From contig CANHFH010000003.1 in the NCBI GenBank assembly GCA_947459825.1, forward strand, positions 1 through 64,000: a stretch of DNA of 64,000 nt, read 5' to 3'. The notes below the pieces were generated by a model. The model was not told where the DNA came from. It made no database searches and saw nothing but the letters and a program-made list of their open reading frames with translations. Shown here piece after piece: positions 34,780 through 43,750 of this stretch; the first letter of the stretch is position 1; each line of letters begins with the position of its first letter. The translations under genes and the position numbers were made by a program. The DNA comes from Pseudomonadota bacterium (GTDB lineage Bacteria; Pseudomonadota; Gammaproteobacteria; Steroidobacterales; Steroidobacteraceae).

Positions 34780-36575
34780 TTGGCCTGCTCCGCGGTCGTC
34801 CGCTGGGCGGCGATCCACGCGCGCATGCGCGGCTCCATCACATCGAGCGGCACCGCGCCGGTGGCGAGCAGCGTGTCGTGGAAGGCGCGGATGTCGAAGC
34901 GCGGCCCGAGCGCGGCTTCGGCCTCGCGCCGCAGCGCCGAGATGCGCAGCTGGCCGATCTTGTAGGCGAGCGCCTGACCGGGCCAGGCGATGTAGCGGTC
35001 GATCTCGTTCACGATGTCGGCCTCGGTCTTGGCGGCGTTGTCCTTGAAGAAATCGATGGCCTGCTGGCGCGACCAGCCCTTGGCGTGCAGCCCGGTGTCG
35101 ACGACGAGGCGCACGGCGCGCCACATGTCGTAGGTCAGCTGGCCGAACTTCGAGTACGGGTCCTGGTAGAGCCCGAGCTCCTCGCCGAGGCTCTCCGAGT
35201 AGAGCGCCCAGCCTTCGATGTACGCGGTGTAGCGCGCGTTGCGCCGGAACTGCGGCATCGAGGCCTGTTCCAGCGCGAGCGCGACCTGCAGGTGATGGCC
35301 CGGGACGGCCTCGTGGATCGACAGCACCTCCATCTCGTACTTCGGGCGCACCTCGGGGCGGTAGAGGTTCACATAGTAGTAGCCGGCGCGGCTGCCGTCG
35401 GCGGCCGGCGGCTGGTAATAGGCGGTGGTGGTGTTGGGCGCGCTGGTGTCCGGGATCGCGCGCAGCCCATATGGCGTGCGCGGCAGCTTGCCGAAGAGCT
35501 TCACGAGGCCCGGGTCGATGCGCTTCGAGACCGCGAGGTAGGCCTGGAACAATTCCTGCGGGGTCTTGTAGTAGAACTGCGGATCGGTGCGCAGGAACAC
35601 GAAGAAATCCTGCAGCGTTCCCTTGAAGCCCACCTGATCCTTGATCTTGGTCATCTCGCCGCGGATGCGCGCCACCTCCGCGAGGCCGATGGCGTGGATC
35701 TCGTCGGCGGTGAGGCCGTTGAGGGTGGTGTGGTAGGCGATGCGCTCGCGGTAGAAGTCGGCGCCCTGCGGCGTGCCGGAGATGCCGACCGAGCTGCGCG
35801 TGGCAGGCAGGTAGCGCTGCGTGAACGCCGTCTGCAGACGCTTGTAGGCGGGCAGCACCGATGAGGCGATCGCCGCGCGGCCCGCGGCGTCGAGACGGGC
35901 GCGGTCAGCGGCGCCGATGGAGTCGGGGAAGCGGCGGAAGGGGGCGTAGAACGGGCTCTTCTCCGGCGAGTCGACGACCTGCAGCGCGAGCTGCGGCGTC
36001 AGGCGTTCCATGATGACGCGCGGCTGCGTGCGCCCTTCGCGCGCGGCCTCGTCGAGCATCGCGATGTGCTGATCGGCGAGCGTGCCCACGCCCTGCAGGC
36101 GTGCGATCCAGTCCTCGTAATCCTTGACCGTGCGGAACGGCAGGATCTCGGCCGTCTCCGACAGCGTCTGGATGCCGCCGCGCTGGTTGATCTGGTAGAG
36201 CCAGGGCTTGAAGGGATGGGTGGCGAGCTGCTGCTCGTACTCGCGTGCGAACAGGTCGTAGTCGAGCTGCTCGGCGGGCGTGAGCTGGTCGCGCGGTATG
36301 GCGCGCAGCGCGGCGAGCGTATCGCGGTCGTGCTGATGACGCTGGGCGATGCCGGCCGCGGACATGTCGGTCCAGCGGTCGTTGTAGCGCGCGTCGCCGG
36401 TATAGGTCGCCATCATCGGGTTCAGGGCGAGCTCCTTCTCCCAAGTCGAATCGAACAGCGCATAGAGGCGCTCGGCGGCGGGGCTGCGCGCGGCGGTCGC
36501 CGCCGCGGCGTCGGCGAACGGCAGCACGACCGCAAGGGCGACGGCGGCGAGGGTGGCAAGGCGCGGCTTGGGCAT
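34776..36575 (-). CDS. DUF885 family secreted protein (putative metallopeptidase)
   Basis: A 599-residue exported protein with a signal peptide (1-25, [21 protein letters not shown]). The DUF885 core contains [14 protein letters not shown] near residue 410 and [19 protein letters not shown] further on, a HExxxHH plus downstream-Glu layout that suggests a zinc peptidase. [14 protein letters not shown]-type and [17 protein letters not shown] ends are usual. The start was chosen for the signal peptide; a longer frame crosses the glycine riboswitch region. Its stop overlaps ispG, an unusual link between a periplasmic hydrolase and isoprenoid synthesis. Confidence 0.85.
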   Translation of the reverse strand: MPKPRLATLAAVALAVVLPFADAAAATAARSPAAERLYALFDSTWEKELALNPMMATYTGDARYNDRWTDMSAAGIAQRHQHDRDTLAALRAIPRDQLTPAEQLDYDLFAREYEQQLATHPFKPWLYQINQRGGIQTLSETAEILPFRTVKDYEDWIARLQGVGTLADQHIAMLDEAAREGRTQPRVIMERLTPQLALQVVDSPEKSPFYAPFRRFPDSIGAADRARLDAAGRAAIASSVLPAYKRLQTAFTQRYLPATRSSVGISGTPQGADFYRERIAYHTTLNGLTADEIHAIGLAEVARIRGEMTKIKDQVGFKGTLQDFFVFLRTDPQFYYKTPQELFQAYLAVSKRIDPGLVKLFGKLPRTPYGLRAIPDTSAPNTTTAYYQPPAADGSRAGYYYVNLYRPEVRPKYEMEVLSIHEAVPGHHLQVALALEQASMPQFRRNARYTAYIEGWALYSESLGEELGLYQDPYSKFGQLTYDMWRAVRLVVDTGLHAKGWSRQQAIDFFKDNAAKTEADIVNEIDRYIAWPGQALAYKIGQLRISALRREAEAALGPRFDIRAFHDTLLATGAVPLDVMEPRMRAWIAAQRTTAEQAK

Positions 36576-36604
36576 CGGGACGACCTCCGGGGTTCGGAAG
36601 TTGA

Positions 36605-36610
36605 TATTAT
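36605..36610 (+). promoter_or_regulatory. Possible -10 box of the gcv operon
   Basis: TATTAT (five of six), 25-30 bases before the first aptamer of the glycine riboswitch. The -35 position is GC-rich and not recognisable, so this is tentative. Confidence 0.35.
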
Positions 36611-36634
36611 CGCGCCCGTCCGTGCATTCCGACC

Positions 36635-36838
36635 TCGCCGGAGAGATCCGCCCCGCCCAGCGGCCGGGGTGGACGCCGAAGGCGCAAGTTTCCGCCCGGA
36701 AACGCTCAGGCAAAAGAACGGCAGGTCGCAGACGGATTCTGGAGAGCGATGGCGCAGCCCGTCAGGGCACGCCGTCCACCGAAGGGGAGCGGCCCGCCCA
36801 GCGAAGGCCCTATCTCTCAGGTCCAAAGACAGAGGGGC
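36635..36838 (+). promoter_or_regulatory. Tandem glycine riboswitch
   Basis: Two glycine aptamers in a row upstream of gcvT. The first (about 36635-36735) has GGAGAGA, then CCGAAGGCGCAAG, CGGAAACGCTCAGGCAAAAG and AACGGCAGG; the second (about 36738-36838) has TGGAGAGCG, ACCGAAGGGGAG, GCGAAGGCCC, TCTCTCAGGTCCAAAGACAG and AGGGG. These are the conserved cores of the family, with the short linker typical of cooperative tandem forms. Glycine binding should prevent formation of the terminator directly after it and so switch on the glycine-cleavage genes. Confidence 0.93.
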
Positions 36839-36871
36839 GGCATGGGCATGGTGCCCGTGCCGCCTTTTTTT
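36836..36871 (+). terminator. Riboswitch expression-platform terminator
   Basis: A 13-bp stem (36836-36848 with 36852-36864, one G-T wobble) with a TGG loop, followed by seven T residues. Its 5' arm overlaps the end of the second aptamer's closing stem, as expected for a glycine-controlled antiterminator. gcvT starts 36 bp later. Confidence 0.9.
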
Positions 36872-36907
36872 GGCCTTGCGGAGGCCCCGACCGGGAAGGT
36901 CACGGGC

Positions 36908-38035
36908 ATGGGACGCAAGACGCCGCTGTACGATCTCCACCTCGCCTCGGGCGCCCGCACCGTCGATTTCGGCGGCTGGGACATGCCCGTCAACTACGGC
37001 TCGCAGATCGAGGAGCACCATCGGGTGCGCCGCGACGCCGGCATGTTCGATGTCTCGCACATGTGCGTCGTCGACCTGCGCGGTCCCGGCGCGCGGCCGT
37101 TCCTCGCGCGTCTGCTCGCCAACGATGTGGGCAAGCTGCGCGCCGCCGGCAAGGCGCTCTACTCCTGCATGCTCGCCGAGGACGGCGGCATCCTCGACGA
37201 CCTCATCGTCTACTTCATGGACGAGGCCTGGTTCCGGGTGGTCGTCAACGCCGGCACCCGCGACAAGGACCTCGCGTGGATGCGCGCACGCGCCGCCGAG
37301 TGGCACGCCGCGGTCGACATCATCGAGCGCAGCGACCTCGCGGTGGTGGCGGTGCAAGGCCCGCAGGCCCGGGCGCGGGTCGCGGACCTGCTCGATGCCG
37401 ATGGCGCCGACCGTGCCGCTGCGCTCGCGCTCGAGCCGTTCGCAGCCCGCGAGTGCGGCGCCTGGTTCGTGGCCCGTACCGGCTATACCGGCGAGGACGG
37501 TTTCGAGGTGATGCTGCCGGCGGCCGAGGCCGAGCCGTTCTGGCAAGCGCTCGCCGCCGCCGGCGTCGCGCCCTGCGGTCTCGGCGCGCGCGACACGCTG
37601 CGCCTCGAGGCCGGCATGAGCCTCTACGGCAGCGACATGGACGAGTCCCGGCATCCGCTCGAGTCCGGCCTGGCGTGGACCGTCGCCTTCGATCCGCCGG
37701 AGCGCGACTTCGTCGGCCGGCGCGCGCTCGAGGCGCACCGCGCCACGGGCGTGCCCATGAAGTCCGTCGGGCTCGTGCTCGAGGACCGAGGCGTGCTGCG
37801 CGGCCACCAGAAGGTCCGCTTGAGCGAGACCGATGCGGCCGCTGCGCCCGACGCCGTGGAGGGCGAGGTGACGAGCGGCACCTTCTCGCCGACCTTGCAA
37901 CGCTCCATCGCGCTCGCCCGCGTGCCGCGCGCCGCGACCGGCAGCGTGCTGGTGGATGTGCGCGGCAAGTGGTTGCCTGCGCGGGTGGTGAAGCCCCCCT
38001 TCGTCCGCCACGGCCGCCCCCTCATCGATCTTTGA
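36908..38035 (+). CDS. gcvT: Glycine cleavage system T protein (aminomethyltransferase)
   Basis: A 375-residue THF-dependent aminomethyltransferase that releases ammonia and forms methylene-THF from the aminomethyl group on Gcv[35 protein letters not shown], here seen in parts as [37 protein letters not shown] and [15 protein letters not shown], is typical. The ATG at 36908 fits the family N-terminus; an in-frame ATG at 36842 lies inside the terminator hairpin and is rejected. It is first in gcvT-gcvH-gcvPA-gcvPB under the glycine riboswitch. Confidence 0.96.
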   Translation: MGRKTPLYDLHLASGARTVDFGGWDMPVNYGSQIEEHHRVRRDAGMFDVSHMCVVDLRGPGARPFLARLLANDVGKLRAAGKALYSCMLAEDGGILDDLIVYFMDEAWFRVVVNAGTRDKDLAWMRARAAEWHAAVDIIERSDLAVVAVQGPQARARVADLLDADGADRAAALALEPFAARECGAWFVARTGYTGEDGFEVMLPAAEAEPFWQALAAAGVAPCGLGARDTLRLEAGMSLYGSDMDESRHPLESGLAWTVAFDPPERDFVGRRALEAHRATGVPMKSVGLVLEDRGVLRGHQKVRLSETDAAAAPDAVEGEVTSGTFSPTLQRSIALARVPRAATGSVLVDVRGKWLPARVVKPPFVRHGRPLIDL

Positions 38036-38055
38036 CCCCTTCGGAGGACCTTCCC

Positions 38056-38451
38056 ATGAGCCAGATCCCCGCCGACCTGAAGTACGCGAAATCCCATGAA
38101 TGGACCCGGCTGCTGCCCGACGGCACGGTCGAGATCGGCATCACCGACCACGCGCAGGCCGCGCTCGGCGATCTCGTGTTCGTCGATGTGCCCGAGGTGG
38201 GCCGTACGCTCGCCGCCGGCGAGGGCTGCGCCGTGGTCGAGTCGGTGAAGGCCGCGTCCGATGTCTACGCGCCGATCGCCGGCACGGTGGTGGCGTCGAA
38301 CACCGCGCTCGGTTCGGCGCCCGAGCTCGTCAACCAGGACTGCTACGGTCAAGGCTGGATGCTGCGCCTGCGGCCCGAGTCGCCGACGGCGCTCGATGCG
38401 CTGCTCGACGCCGGAAGCTACGGCGCGCAGCTCGCCGCCTCGGGAGGCTGA
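38056..38451 (+). CDS. gcvH: Glycine cleavage system H protein
   Basis: A 131-residue lipoyl carrier that shuttles the aminomethyl group between GcvP, GcvT and the dehydrogenase. The lipoylated lysine is Lys65 in [28 protein letters not shown] and [17 protein letters not shown] precede it. A GGAGG lies 9 nt before the ATG. It follows gcvT by 20 bp. Confidence 0.97.
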   Translation: MSQIPADLKYAKSHEWTRLLPDGTVEIGITDHAQAALGDLVFVDVPEVGRTLAAGEGCAVVESVKAASDVYAPIAGTVVASNTALGSAPELVNQDCYGQGWMLRLRPESPTALDALLDAGSYGAQLAASGG

Positions 38452-38455
38452 AGCC

Positions 38456-39829
38456 ATGCCCTTCATCCCGCACACCGAAGACGACATCCGCTCGATGTTG
38501 GCGACCATCGGCGCGCCGTCCATCGAGGCGCTGTTCGACGAGATCCCGCCGGCGCTGCGTGCCAAGGGTCTGGACGGCATCCCGCCCGGCCTCTCCGAGA
38601 TGGAGATCGGGCGCCTGATGTCCGAGCGCGCGCGCCGTGACGGCCGACCGCTGTCGTTCCTCGGCGCCGGCGCCTACGAGCACCACATCCCCTCGGCGGT
38701 CTGGGCCATCACCACACGCGGCGAGTTCTACAGCGCCTACACGCCGTATCAGGCGGAGGCGAGCCAGGGCACGCTGCAGGTCATCCACGAATACCAGACG
38801 ATGATGGCGAGCCTCACCGGCATGGAGGTCTCCAACGCCTCGCTCTACGACGGCGGCTCGGCGGTGGCCGAGGCCGCGCTGATGGCGGTGCGCGCGCACC
38901 GCCGCTCGAAGAGCCTGCGCATCGTCATCCCGACGACCGTGAACCCCGACTACCGCCGCGTCGCGTTGAGCACGGCAGGCAACCAGGGGCTGCGCTTCGA
39001 GAGCGTGCCCTATGTGCGCGACAGCGGCTGCATCGACCACGCGGCGCTCGGCGCGTACGCGGGCGAGGACATCGCCGCGCTCGTCATCCAGCAGCCGAAC
39101 TTCTTCGGCCAGCTCGAGGATGTCGATGCGCTCACCGACTGGGCGCACGCGCAGGGCATGCTGGTGGTCGCCGTGGTCAACCCGACCTCGCTCGCGGTGC
39201 TGAAACCGCCGGGCGAGTGGGGCACCAAGGGCGCCGACATCTGCGTCGGCGAGGGCCAGCCGCTCGGCGTGCCGCTGTCCTCCGGCGGTCCGTACTTCGG
39301 TTTCATGGCCACGCGCATGGAGCTCGTGCGCTCGATGCCGGGCCGCATCGTCGGCCGCACCGTCGACCTCGAGGGCCGCGCTGGATACACGCTCACGCTG
39401 CAGGCGCGCGAGCAGCACATCCGCCGCGGCAAGGCCACCTCCAACATCTGCACCAACCAGGGGCTGTTGATGACCGCGGCGACGATCTACATGACCCTGC
39501 TCGGCCCGACCGGGCTCGCGCAGGTCGCCGAGGCATCGATGGCGCGCACCGCACAGCTCGTGGCGGCGCTCACGCGGTTGCCCGGCGTGCAGGCGGCGTT
39601 CACCGGGCCGCGCTTCCACGAGGCGGTGCTGCGGCTCGACCGGCCGGCGGGCGGCGTGCTCCGCGCGCTCGAGGTGCAAGGGGTGCTGGGCGGCGTGGAT
39701 CTCTCCGCCGACTTCCCCGAGCTCGGCCCTGCGCTGCTCGTCTGCGCCACCGAGACCAAGACCGACGCCGACATCGAGCGCTACGCCGGCGCGCTCGGCC
39801 AGGCGCTGCAGGCGTCGCGCGCGGCCTGA
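38456..39829 (+). CDS. gcvPA: Glycine dehydrogenase (decarboxylating) subunit 1
   Basis: A 457-residue N-terminal half of the split P protein, which decarboxylates glycine. [47 protein letters not shown] and the C-terminal [20 protein letters not shown] are diagnostic. It has no PLP lysine, which is in subunit 2. E. coli has one fused GcvP; the split form here is common in Xanthomonadales-related and many other bacteria. It begins 4 bp after gcvH. Confidence 0.96.
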   Translation: MPFIPHTEDDIRSMLATIGAPSIEALFDEIPPALRAKGLDGIPPGLSEMEIGRLMSERARRDGRPLSFLGAGAYEHHIPSAVWAITTRGEFYSAYTPYQAEASQGTLQVIHEYQTMMASLTGMEVSNASLYDGGSAVAEAALMAVRAHRRSKSLRIVIPTTVNPDYRRVALSTAGNQGLRFESVPYVRDSGCIDHAALGAYAGEDIAALVIQQPNFFGQLEDVDALTDWAHAQGMLVVAVVNPTSLAVLKPPGEWGTKGADICVGEGQPLGVPLSSGGPYFGFMATRMELVRSMPGRIVGRTVDLEGRAGYTLTLQAREQHIRRGKATSNICTNQGLLMTAATIYMTLLGPTGLAQVAEASMARTAQLVAALTRLPGVQAAFTGPRFHEAVLRLDRPAGGVLRALEVQGVLGGVDLSADFPELGPALLVCATETKTDADIERYAGALGQALQASRAA

Positions 39830-39873
39830 GCCGCGCCGCACAACGCCTCCCACAGAGACATCAGGTACACGCC

Positions 39874-41382
39874 ATGAACCAGACGCTCGAGAAGTCCATC
39901 TTTGAATACTCCCGACCGGGCCGGGTCGCGGCTGCGCAGCTGCCACCGCCGGTCGGCGGACGCGCGGCGGCCGAGGGGATCGGCACCGCAGTGCCGGAGG
40001 CGCTGCGCCGCCGCAAGGCGCCGCTGCTGCCCGAGGTGAGCGAACTCGACGCCGTGCGCCATTTCACCCGGCTCTCGCAGCTCAACTTCTCCATCGACAC
40101 GAACTTCTACCCGCTCGGTTCGTGCACGATGAAATACAACCCCAAGGCCTGCAACCAGTACGCGATGCTGCCCGAGTTCCTCGCGCGCCATCCGCGCGCG
40201 CCCGAGTCGCAGGGGCAGGGCTTCCTCGAGTGCATGTTCGAACTGCAGGAGATGCTCAAGGAGGTCACCGGCATGAGCGCGGTGTCGCTGAGCCCTATGG
40301 CCGGCGCGCACGGCGAGTTCGCGGGGGTGGCGATGATCCGCGCCTACCACCGCGCGCGGGGCGACCTCGCGCGCAACGAGATCATCGTGCCCGAGGCGGC
40401 GCACGGCACGAACCCCGCGACCGCGACCATGTGCGGCTGCATCGTCAAGGAGATCCCGGTCGACGCCGAGGGCGATGTCGACCTCGCGGCGCTCCAGCGC
40501 GCGGTGGGTCCCAACACCGCGGGCATCATGCTGACCAACCCCTCCACCCTCGGCGTCTTCGAGCGGAAGATCGGCGAGGTGGCGCGCATCGTTCACGGTG
40601 CGGGGGGTCTGCTCTATTACGACGGCGCCAACCTCAACGCCATCCTCGGCAAGGTGCGCCCGGGCGACATGGGCTTCGATGTCATCCACATGAACCTGCA
40701 CAAGACCTTCTCGACGCCGCACGGCGGCGGCGGTCCGGGCGCGGGCGCGGTGGGTGTGGCGGCGCGGCTCGAGCCCTTCCTGCCGGTGCCGCTCGTGGCA
40801 CGCGGCGAGGGTGGCTACCGCTGGCTCGCCGAGGCCGAGCGTCCGCAGAGCATCGGTCGCCTGTCGGCGTTCATGGGCAACGCCGGCGTGCTGCTGCGCG
40901 CGTACATCTACATGCGCATGCTCGGCCGCGAAGGCATGAGCCGGGTCGGTGAGTTCGCCACATTGAACGCCAACTACCTGCAGGCGCGGCTGCGTGCGGC
41001 GGGCTACGAACTAGCGTATCCGACGCGGCGCGCGAGCCACGAGTTCATCGTGACGATGAAGAAGCAGGCGCGCGAGCTCGATGTCACCGCGATGGACATC
41101 GCCAAGCGGTTGCTCGACCACGGCTTCCATGCGCCCACGACCTATTTCCCGCTGCTGGTGCCCGAGTGCCTGCTCATCGAGCCCACCGAGACCGAGAGCA
41201 AGGAGACGCTGGACGCCTTCGTGGAGGCCATGACCGCCATCCTGGACGAGGCGCAGTCGAACGCGGCGAAGCTCAAGGGCGCTCCCTACACCATGCCGGT
41301 GCGCCGGCTGGATGATGTCAGGGCCGCGAAGCAGCTCGAACTGACATGGAAGCCGCCGCAAGCCGCTACAATGGCGGGATGA
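39874..41382 (+). CDS. gcvPB: Glycine dehydrogenase (decarboxylating) subunit 2
   Basis: A 502-residue PLP-containing half of the P protein. The cofactor lysine is Lys277 in [48 protein letters not shown] and [16 protein letters not shown] are further conserved blocks. It ends the glycine-cleavage set. Its 3' end contains TACAAT six bases before the dgkA ATG and its TGA overlaps that ATG. Confidence 0.97.
   Translation: MNQTLEKSIFEYSRPGRVAAAQLPPPVGGRAAAEGIGTAVPEALRRRKAPLLPEVSELDAVRHFTRLSQLNFSIDTNFYPLGSCTMKYNPKACNQYAMLPEFLARHPRAPESQGQGFLECMFELQEMLKEVTGMSAVSLSPMAGAHGEFAGVAMIRAYHRARGDLARNEIIVPEAAHGTNPATATMCGCIVKEIPVDAEGDVDLAALQRAVGPNTAGIMLTNPSTLGVFERKIGEVARIVHGAGGLLYYDGANLNAILGKVRPGDMGFDVIHMNLHKTFSTPHGGGGPGAGAVGVAARLEPFLPVPLVARGEGGYRWLAEAERPQSIGRLSAFMGNAGVLLRAYIYMRMLGREGMSRVGEFATLNANYLQARLRAAGYELAYPTRRASHEFIVTMKKQARELDVTAMDIAKRLLDHGFHAPTTYFPLLVPECLLIEPTETESKETLDAFVEAMTAILDEAQSNAAKLKGAPYTMPVRRLDDVRAAKQLELTWKPPQAATMAG
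41367..41372 (+). promoter_or_regulatory. -10-like TACAAT directly before dgkA
   Basis: TACAAT (five of six) within the end of gcvPB, six bases before the dgkA ATG. CTGACA at 41341 is a -35-like hexamer but the spacer would be 20 bp. This could let dgkA escape the glycine riboswitch. Confidence 0.4.
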
Positions 41383-41759
41383 CGATCGGCGACCGCCCAA
41401 AACCCACCGGCTTCGTGCGCCTCTGGCGCGCGTTCGGCAACACCGGCAAGGGCTTCGTCGGGGCGTTCCGCGAGGAGGCCGCGTTCCGTCAGGAGCTCGC
41501 GCTCTGCGTCGTGTTGTTCCCGATCGGCCTGTGGCTCGGGCAGGACGGCGTCGAGCGTGCGCTGCTGGTGGCGCCGCTCTTCATCATCCTCATCGTCGAG
41601 CTGCTGAACAGTGCGGTCGAAGCGACGGTCGACCGCATCGGGCTCGAGCGCCACGCGCTTTCCGGGCTCGCCAAGGACATCGGCTCGGCCGCGGTGTTCA
41701 CATCCTTCGCGTTGCTGGTGACGGTCTGGGCGCTCGTGCTCTGGGAGAGGTTCGCATGA
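41379..41759 (+). CDS. dgkA: Diacylglycerol kinase
   Basis: A 126-residue inner-membrane kinase that recycles diacylglycerol to phosphatidate. After a short cytosolic start ([26 protein letters not shown]) there are three membrane helices; the catalytic helix contains [15 protein letters not shown]. The length is that of the family. It overlaps gcvPB and the kinase gene downstream by 4 bp each. Confidence 0.95.
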   Translation: MTIGDRPKPTGFVRLWRAFGNTGKGFVGAFREEAAFRQELALCVVLFPIGLWLGQDGVERALLVAPLFIILIVELLNSAVEATVDRIGLERHALSGLAKDIGSAAVFTSFALLVTVWALVLWERFA

Positions 41760-42694
41760 CGGCATTGATCTGCGGTTCGGTGGCCTACGACACCGTGATG
41801 GTGTTCGAGGGCGAGTTCAAGGACCACATCCTCGCCGACCGCATCCACATGCTGAATGTGGCGTTCCTCGTGCCCGCGCTGCGCCGCAACTTCGGCGGCT
41901 GCGCCGGCAACATCGCCTACAACCTGAAGCTCCTCGGCGGCGACGGCAAGGTGATGGCCACCGTGGGCCATGACTTCGGCCCCTACCGTGCGTGGATGCA
42001 CGACAACGGGCTGCCCGCCGACTTCGTGCGCGAGCTCGCCGACGAGTACACGGCGCAGGCCTACATCACCACCGACGCCGCCAACAACCAGATCACGGCC
42101 TTCCATCCGGGCGCCATGAACCGCGCCCACCTCAACGAGGTCCCGCGCAGCGCCGGCATCACGCTCGGCATCGTCGCGCCCGAGAGCCACCGCGGCATGC
42201 TCGAGCACGCCTCGCAGTTCGCGGCCGCGGACATCCCGTTCGTGTTCGACCCGGGTCAGGCGATGACCCTGCTCGGCGGCGAGGACCTGCGCGGTCTCAT
42301 CGGTCAGGCCTCTTGGGTGGCGGTCAACGATTACGAGGCGAGCCTGCTCGTCGAGCGCACCGGCTGGGGTCTCGCCGACATCGCCGACAAGGTGCAGGCG
42401 CTGATCGTGACGCGCGGCGCAGAGGGCTCCCACATCCATGTCGGTGGCCGCGTCATCGAGATCCCTCCCGTGAAGGCCGCCGCGGTCGCCGACCCGACCG
42501 GCTGTGGTGACGCCTACCGCGGCGGACTGCTCTACGGCCTGCAGCGCGGCCTCGATTGGGCGGTGACGGGGCGCATCGCCTCGCTGATGGGCGCGCTCAA
42601 GATCGCGCACCACGGCACGCAGAACCACCGCTTCGGACGCGAGGAGTTCGCACGGCAGTACCGTGCGGCCTTCGGCGTCGCGCTCGAGGCTTGA
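41756..42694 (+). CDS. PfkB family carbohydrate/nucleoside kinase (adenosine-kinase-like)
   Basis: A 312-residue ribokinase-superfamily kinase. The start ICGSVAYDTVMVFEG, the substrate motif FGGCAGNIAYNLKLLGG and the catalytic motif DPTGCGDAYRGGLLYGL (anion hole and Asp base) are clear. Many close relatives are annotated as adenosine kinases, but the substrate cannot be read from the sequence. It overlaps dgkA (ATGA) and the DUF72 gene (TTGA). Confidence 0.9.
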   Translation: MTALICGSVAYDTVMVFEGEFKDHILADRIHMLNVAFLVPALRRNFGGCAGNIAYNLKLLGGDGKVMATVGHDFGPYRAWMHDNGLPADFVRELADEYTAQAYITTDAANNQITAFHPGAMNRAHLNEVPRSAGITLGIVAPESHRGMLEHASQFAAADIPFVFDPGQAMTLLGGEDLRGLIGQASWVAVNDYEASLLVERTGWGLADIADKVQALIVTRGAEGSHIHVGGRVIEIPPVKAAAVADPTGCGDAYRGGLLYGLQRGLDWAVTGRIASLMGALKIAHHGTQNHRFGREEFARQYRAAFGVALEA

Positions 42695-43740
42695 GCGGCC
42701 GCGAACCGCAGCCCGATCTCTTCGGCGGCGGGTCGCACGATGACACCGCGGCGCCGGCCTCCGCTGCGGCATCCGATCCGCCCGGGCGCGGACGCGCCGT
42801 CAAGGGCGGCGTCGCGCCGCAGCCCGTCGACACCGGGCTGACCGCGCTCGCGGCCCGTCTGCCCTCCACCGTCCGTTTCGGCACCTCGACCTGGTCCTTC
42901 CCGGGCTGGGCCGGCATCGTCTACGGCGGCGACTACGATGAAGCGAAACTCGCCCGTGACGGTCTCGCGGCCTATGCGCGCCATCCGCTGCTGCGCGCCG
43001 TCGGCGTCGACCGCAGTTTCTATGCGCCGCTCAACGCGCCGACCCTCGAGCGCATGGCGGCCGCGGTGCCTGGCGATTTCCGGTTCCTGATGAAGGCGCA
43101 CGCCGCGCTCACCACGCCGAAGAGCGCGCGCCGACCGGCCTTCCTGCAGGGCGCGCCCGAGGCCTTCCTCGATGCCGACTACGCGACGCGGGTGGTGGTC
43201 GACCCGGCGCGCCGCCTGCTCGGTGAGAAGCTCGGCGTGGTGCTGTTCCAGTTCTCGCCGCTCGGCGAGCGGGTGCTGCGCCATCGCGCGCTGCTGCTCG
43301 AGCGGCTGGGCGCCTTCCTCGCCGCGCTGCCGCGAGGGGTGACCTACGCCTGCGAGTGGCGCGATGCCGCGATGCTCGGGCCCGACTACCACGCCACGCT
43401 CGCGGCGTCGGGCGCCGTGCACGGACTCTGCGCCCATCCGCGCATGCCGCCGGTGGATGAGCAGTGCGGTGATGCGGGTGTTGCCCTCGCCGGACCGTCA
43501 GCCGGGCCGCTCGTGATCCGTTGGCTGCTGCGCCGCGACCGCGGCTACGACGAAGCGCGCGCCGAGTATGCGCCCTTCGACGAACTCTGCGACCCCGACC
43601 CCGCCGTACGCGGCCGCATCGCCGCGCTGCTGTCCGCCGCGGCGGCGGGCGGCCGCGAGGCCATCCTCATCGTCAACAACAAGGCCGAAGGTTCGGCGCC
43701 GCTGTCCATCGCCGCCTTGGCCGAGCAGATGGTCCGCTGA
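42691..43740 (+). CDS. DUF72 family protein
   Basis: A 349-residue TIM-barrel-like protein of unknown function. FGTSTWSFPGWAGIVYGGDYDE is the typical DUF72 opening, followed by VDRSFYAPLNAPTLERMAA, FLMKAHAALTTP and VLFQFSPLGERVL; the end AILIVNNKAEGSAPLSI is also characteristic. The probable start is TTG at 42691, overlapping the kinase stop, which adds about 50 low-complexity residues before the domain; a later start is possible. It converges on the mttB-like gene with 10 bp between stops. Confidence 0.85.
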   Translation: MSGREPQPDLFGGGSHDDTAAPASAAASDPPGRGRAVKGGVAPQPVDTGLTALAARLPSTVRFGTSTWSFPGWAGIVYGGDYDEAKLARDGLAAYARHPLLRAVGVDRSFYAPLNAPTLERMAAAVPGDFRFLMKAHAALTTPKSARRPAFLQGAPEAFLDADYATRVVVDPARRLLGEKLGVVLFQFSPLGERVLRHRALLLERLGAFLAALPRGVTYACEWRDAAMLGPDYHATLAASGAVHGLCAHPRMPPVDEQCGDAGVALAGPSAGPLVIRWLLRRDRGYDEARAEYAPFDELCDPDPAVRGRIAALLSAAAAGGREAILIVNNKAEGSAPLSIAALAEQMVR

Positions 43741-43750
43741 GCGCGACCGC

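Noticed and set aside
36842-36907. In-frame ATG giving gcvT a 22-residue longer N-terminus
   Set aside because: This ATG lies inside the riboswitch terminator hairpin, and the family N-terminus begins at 36908.
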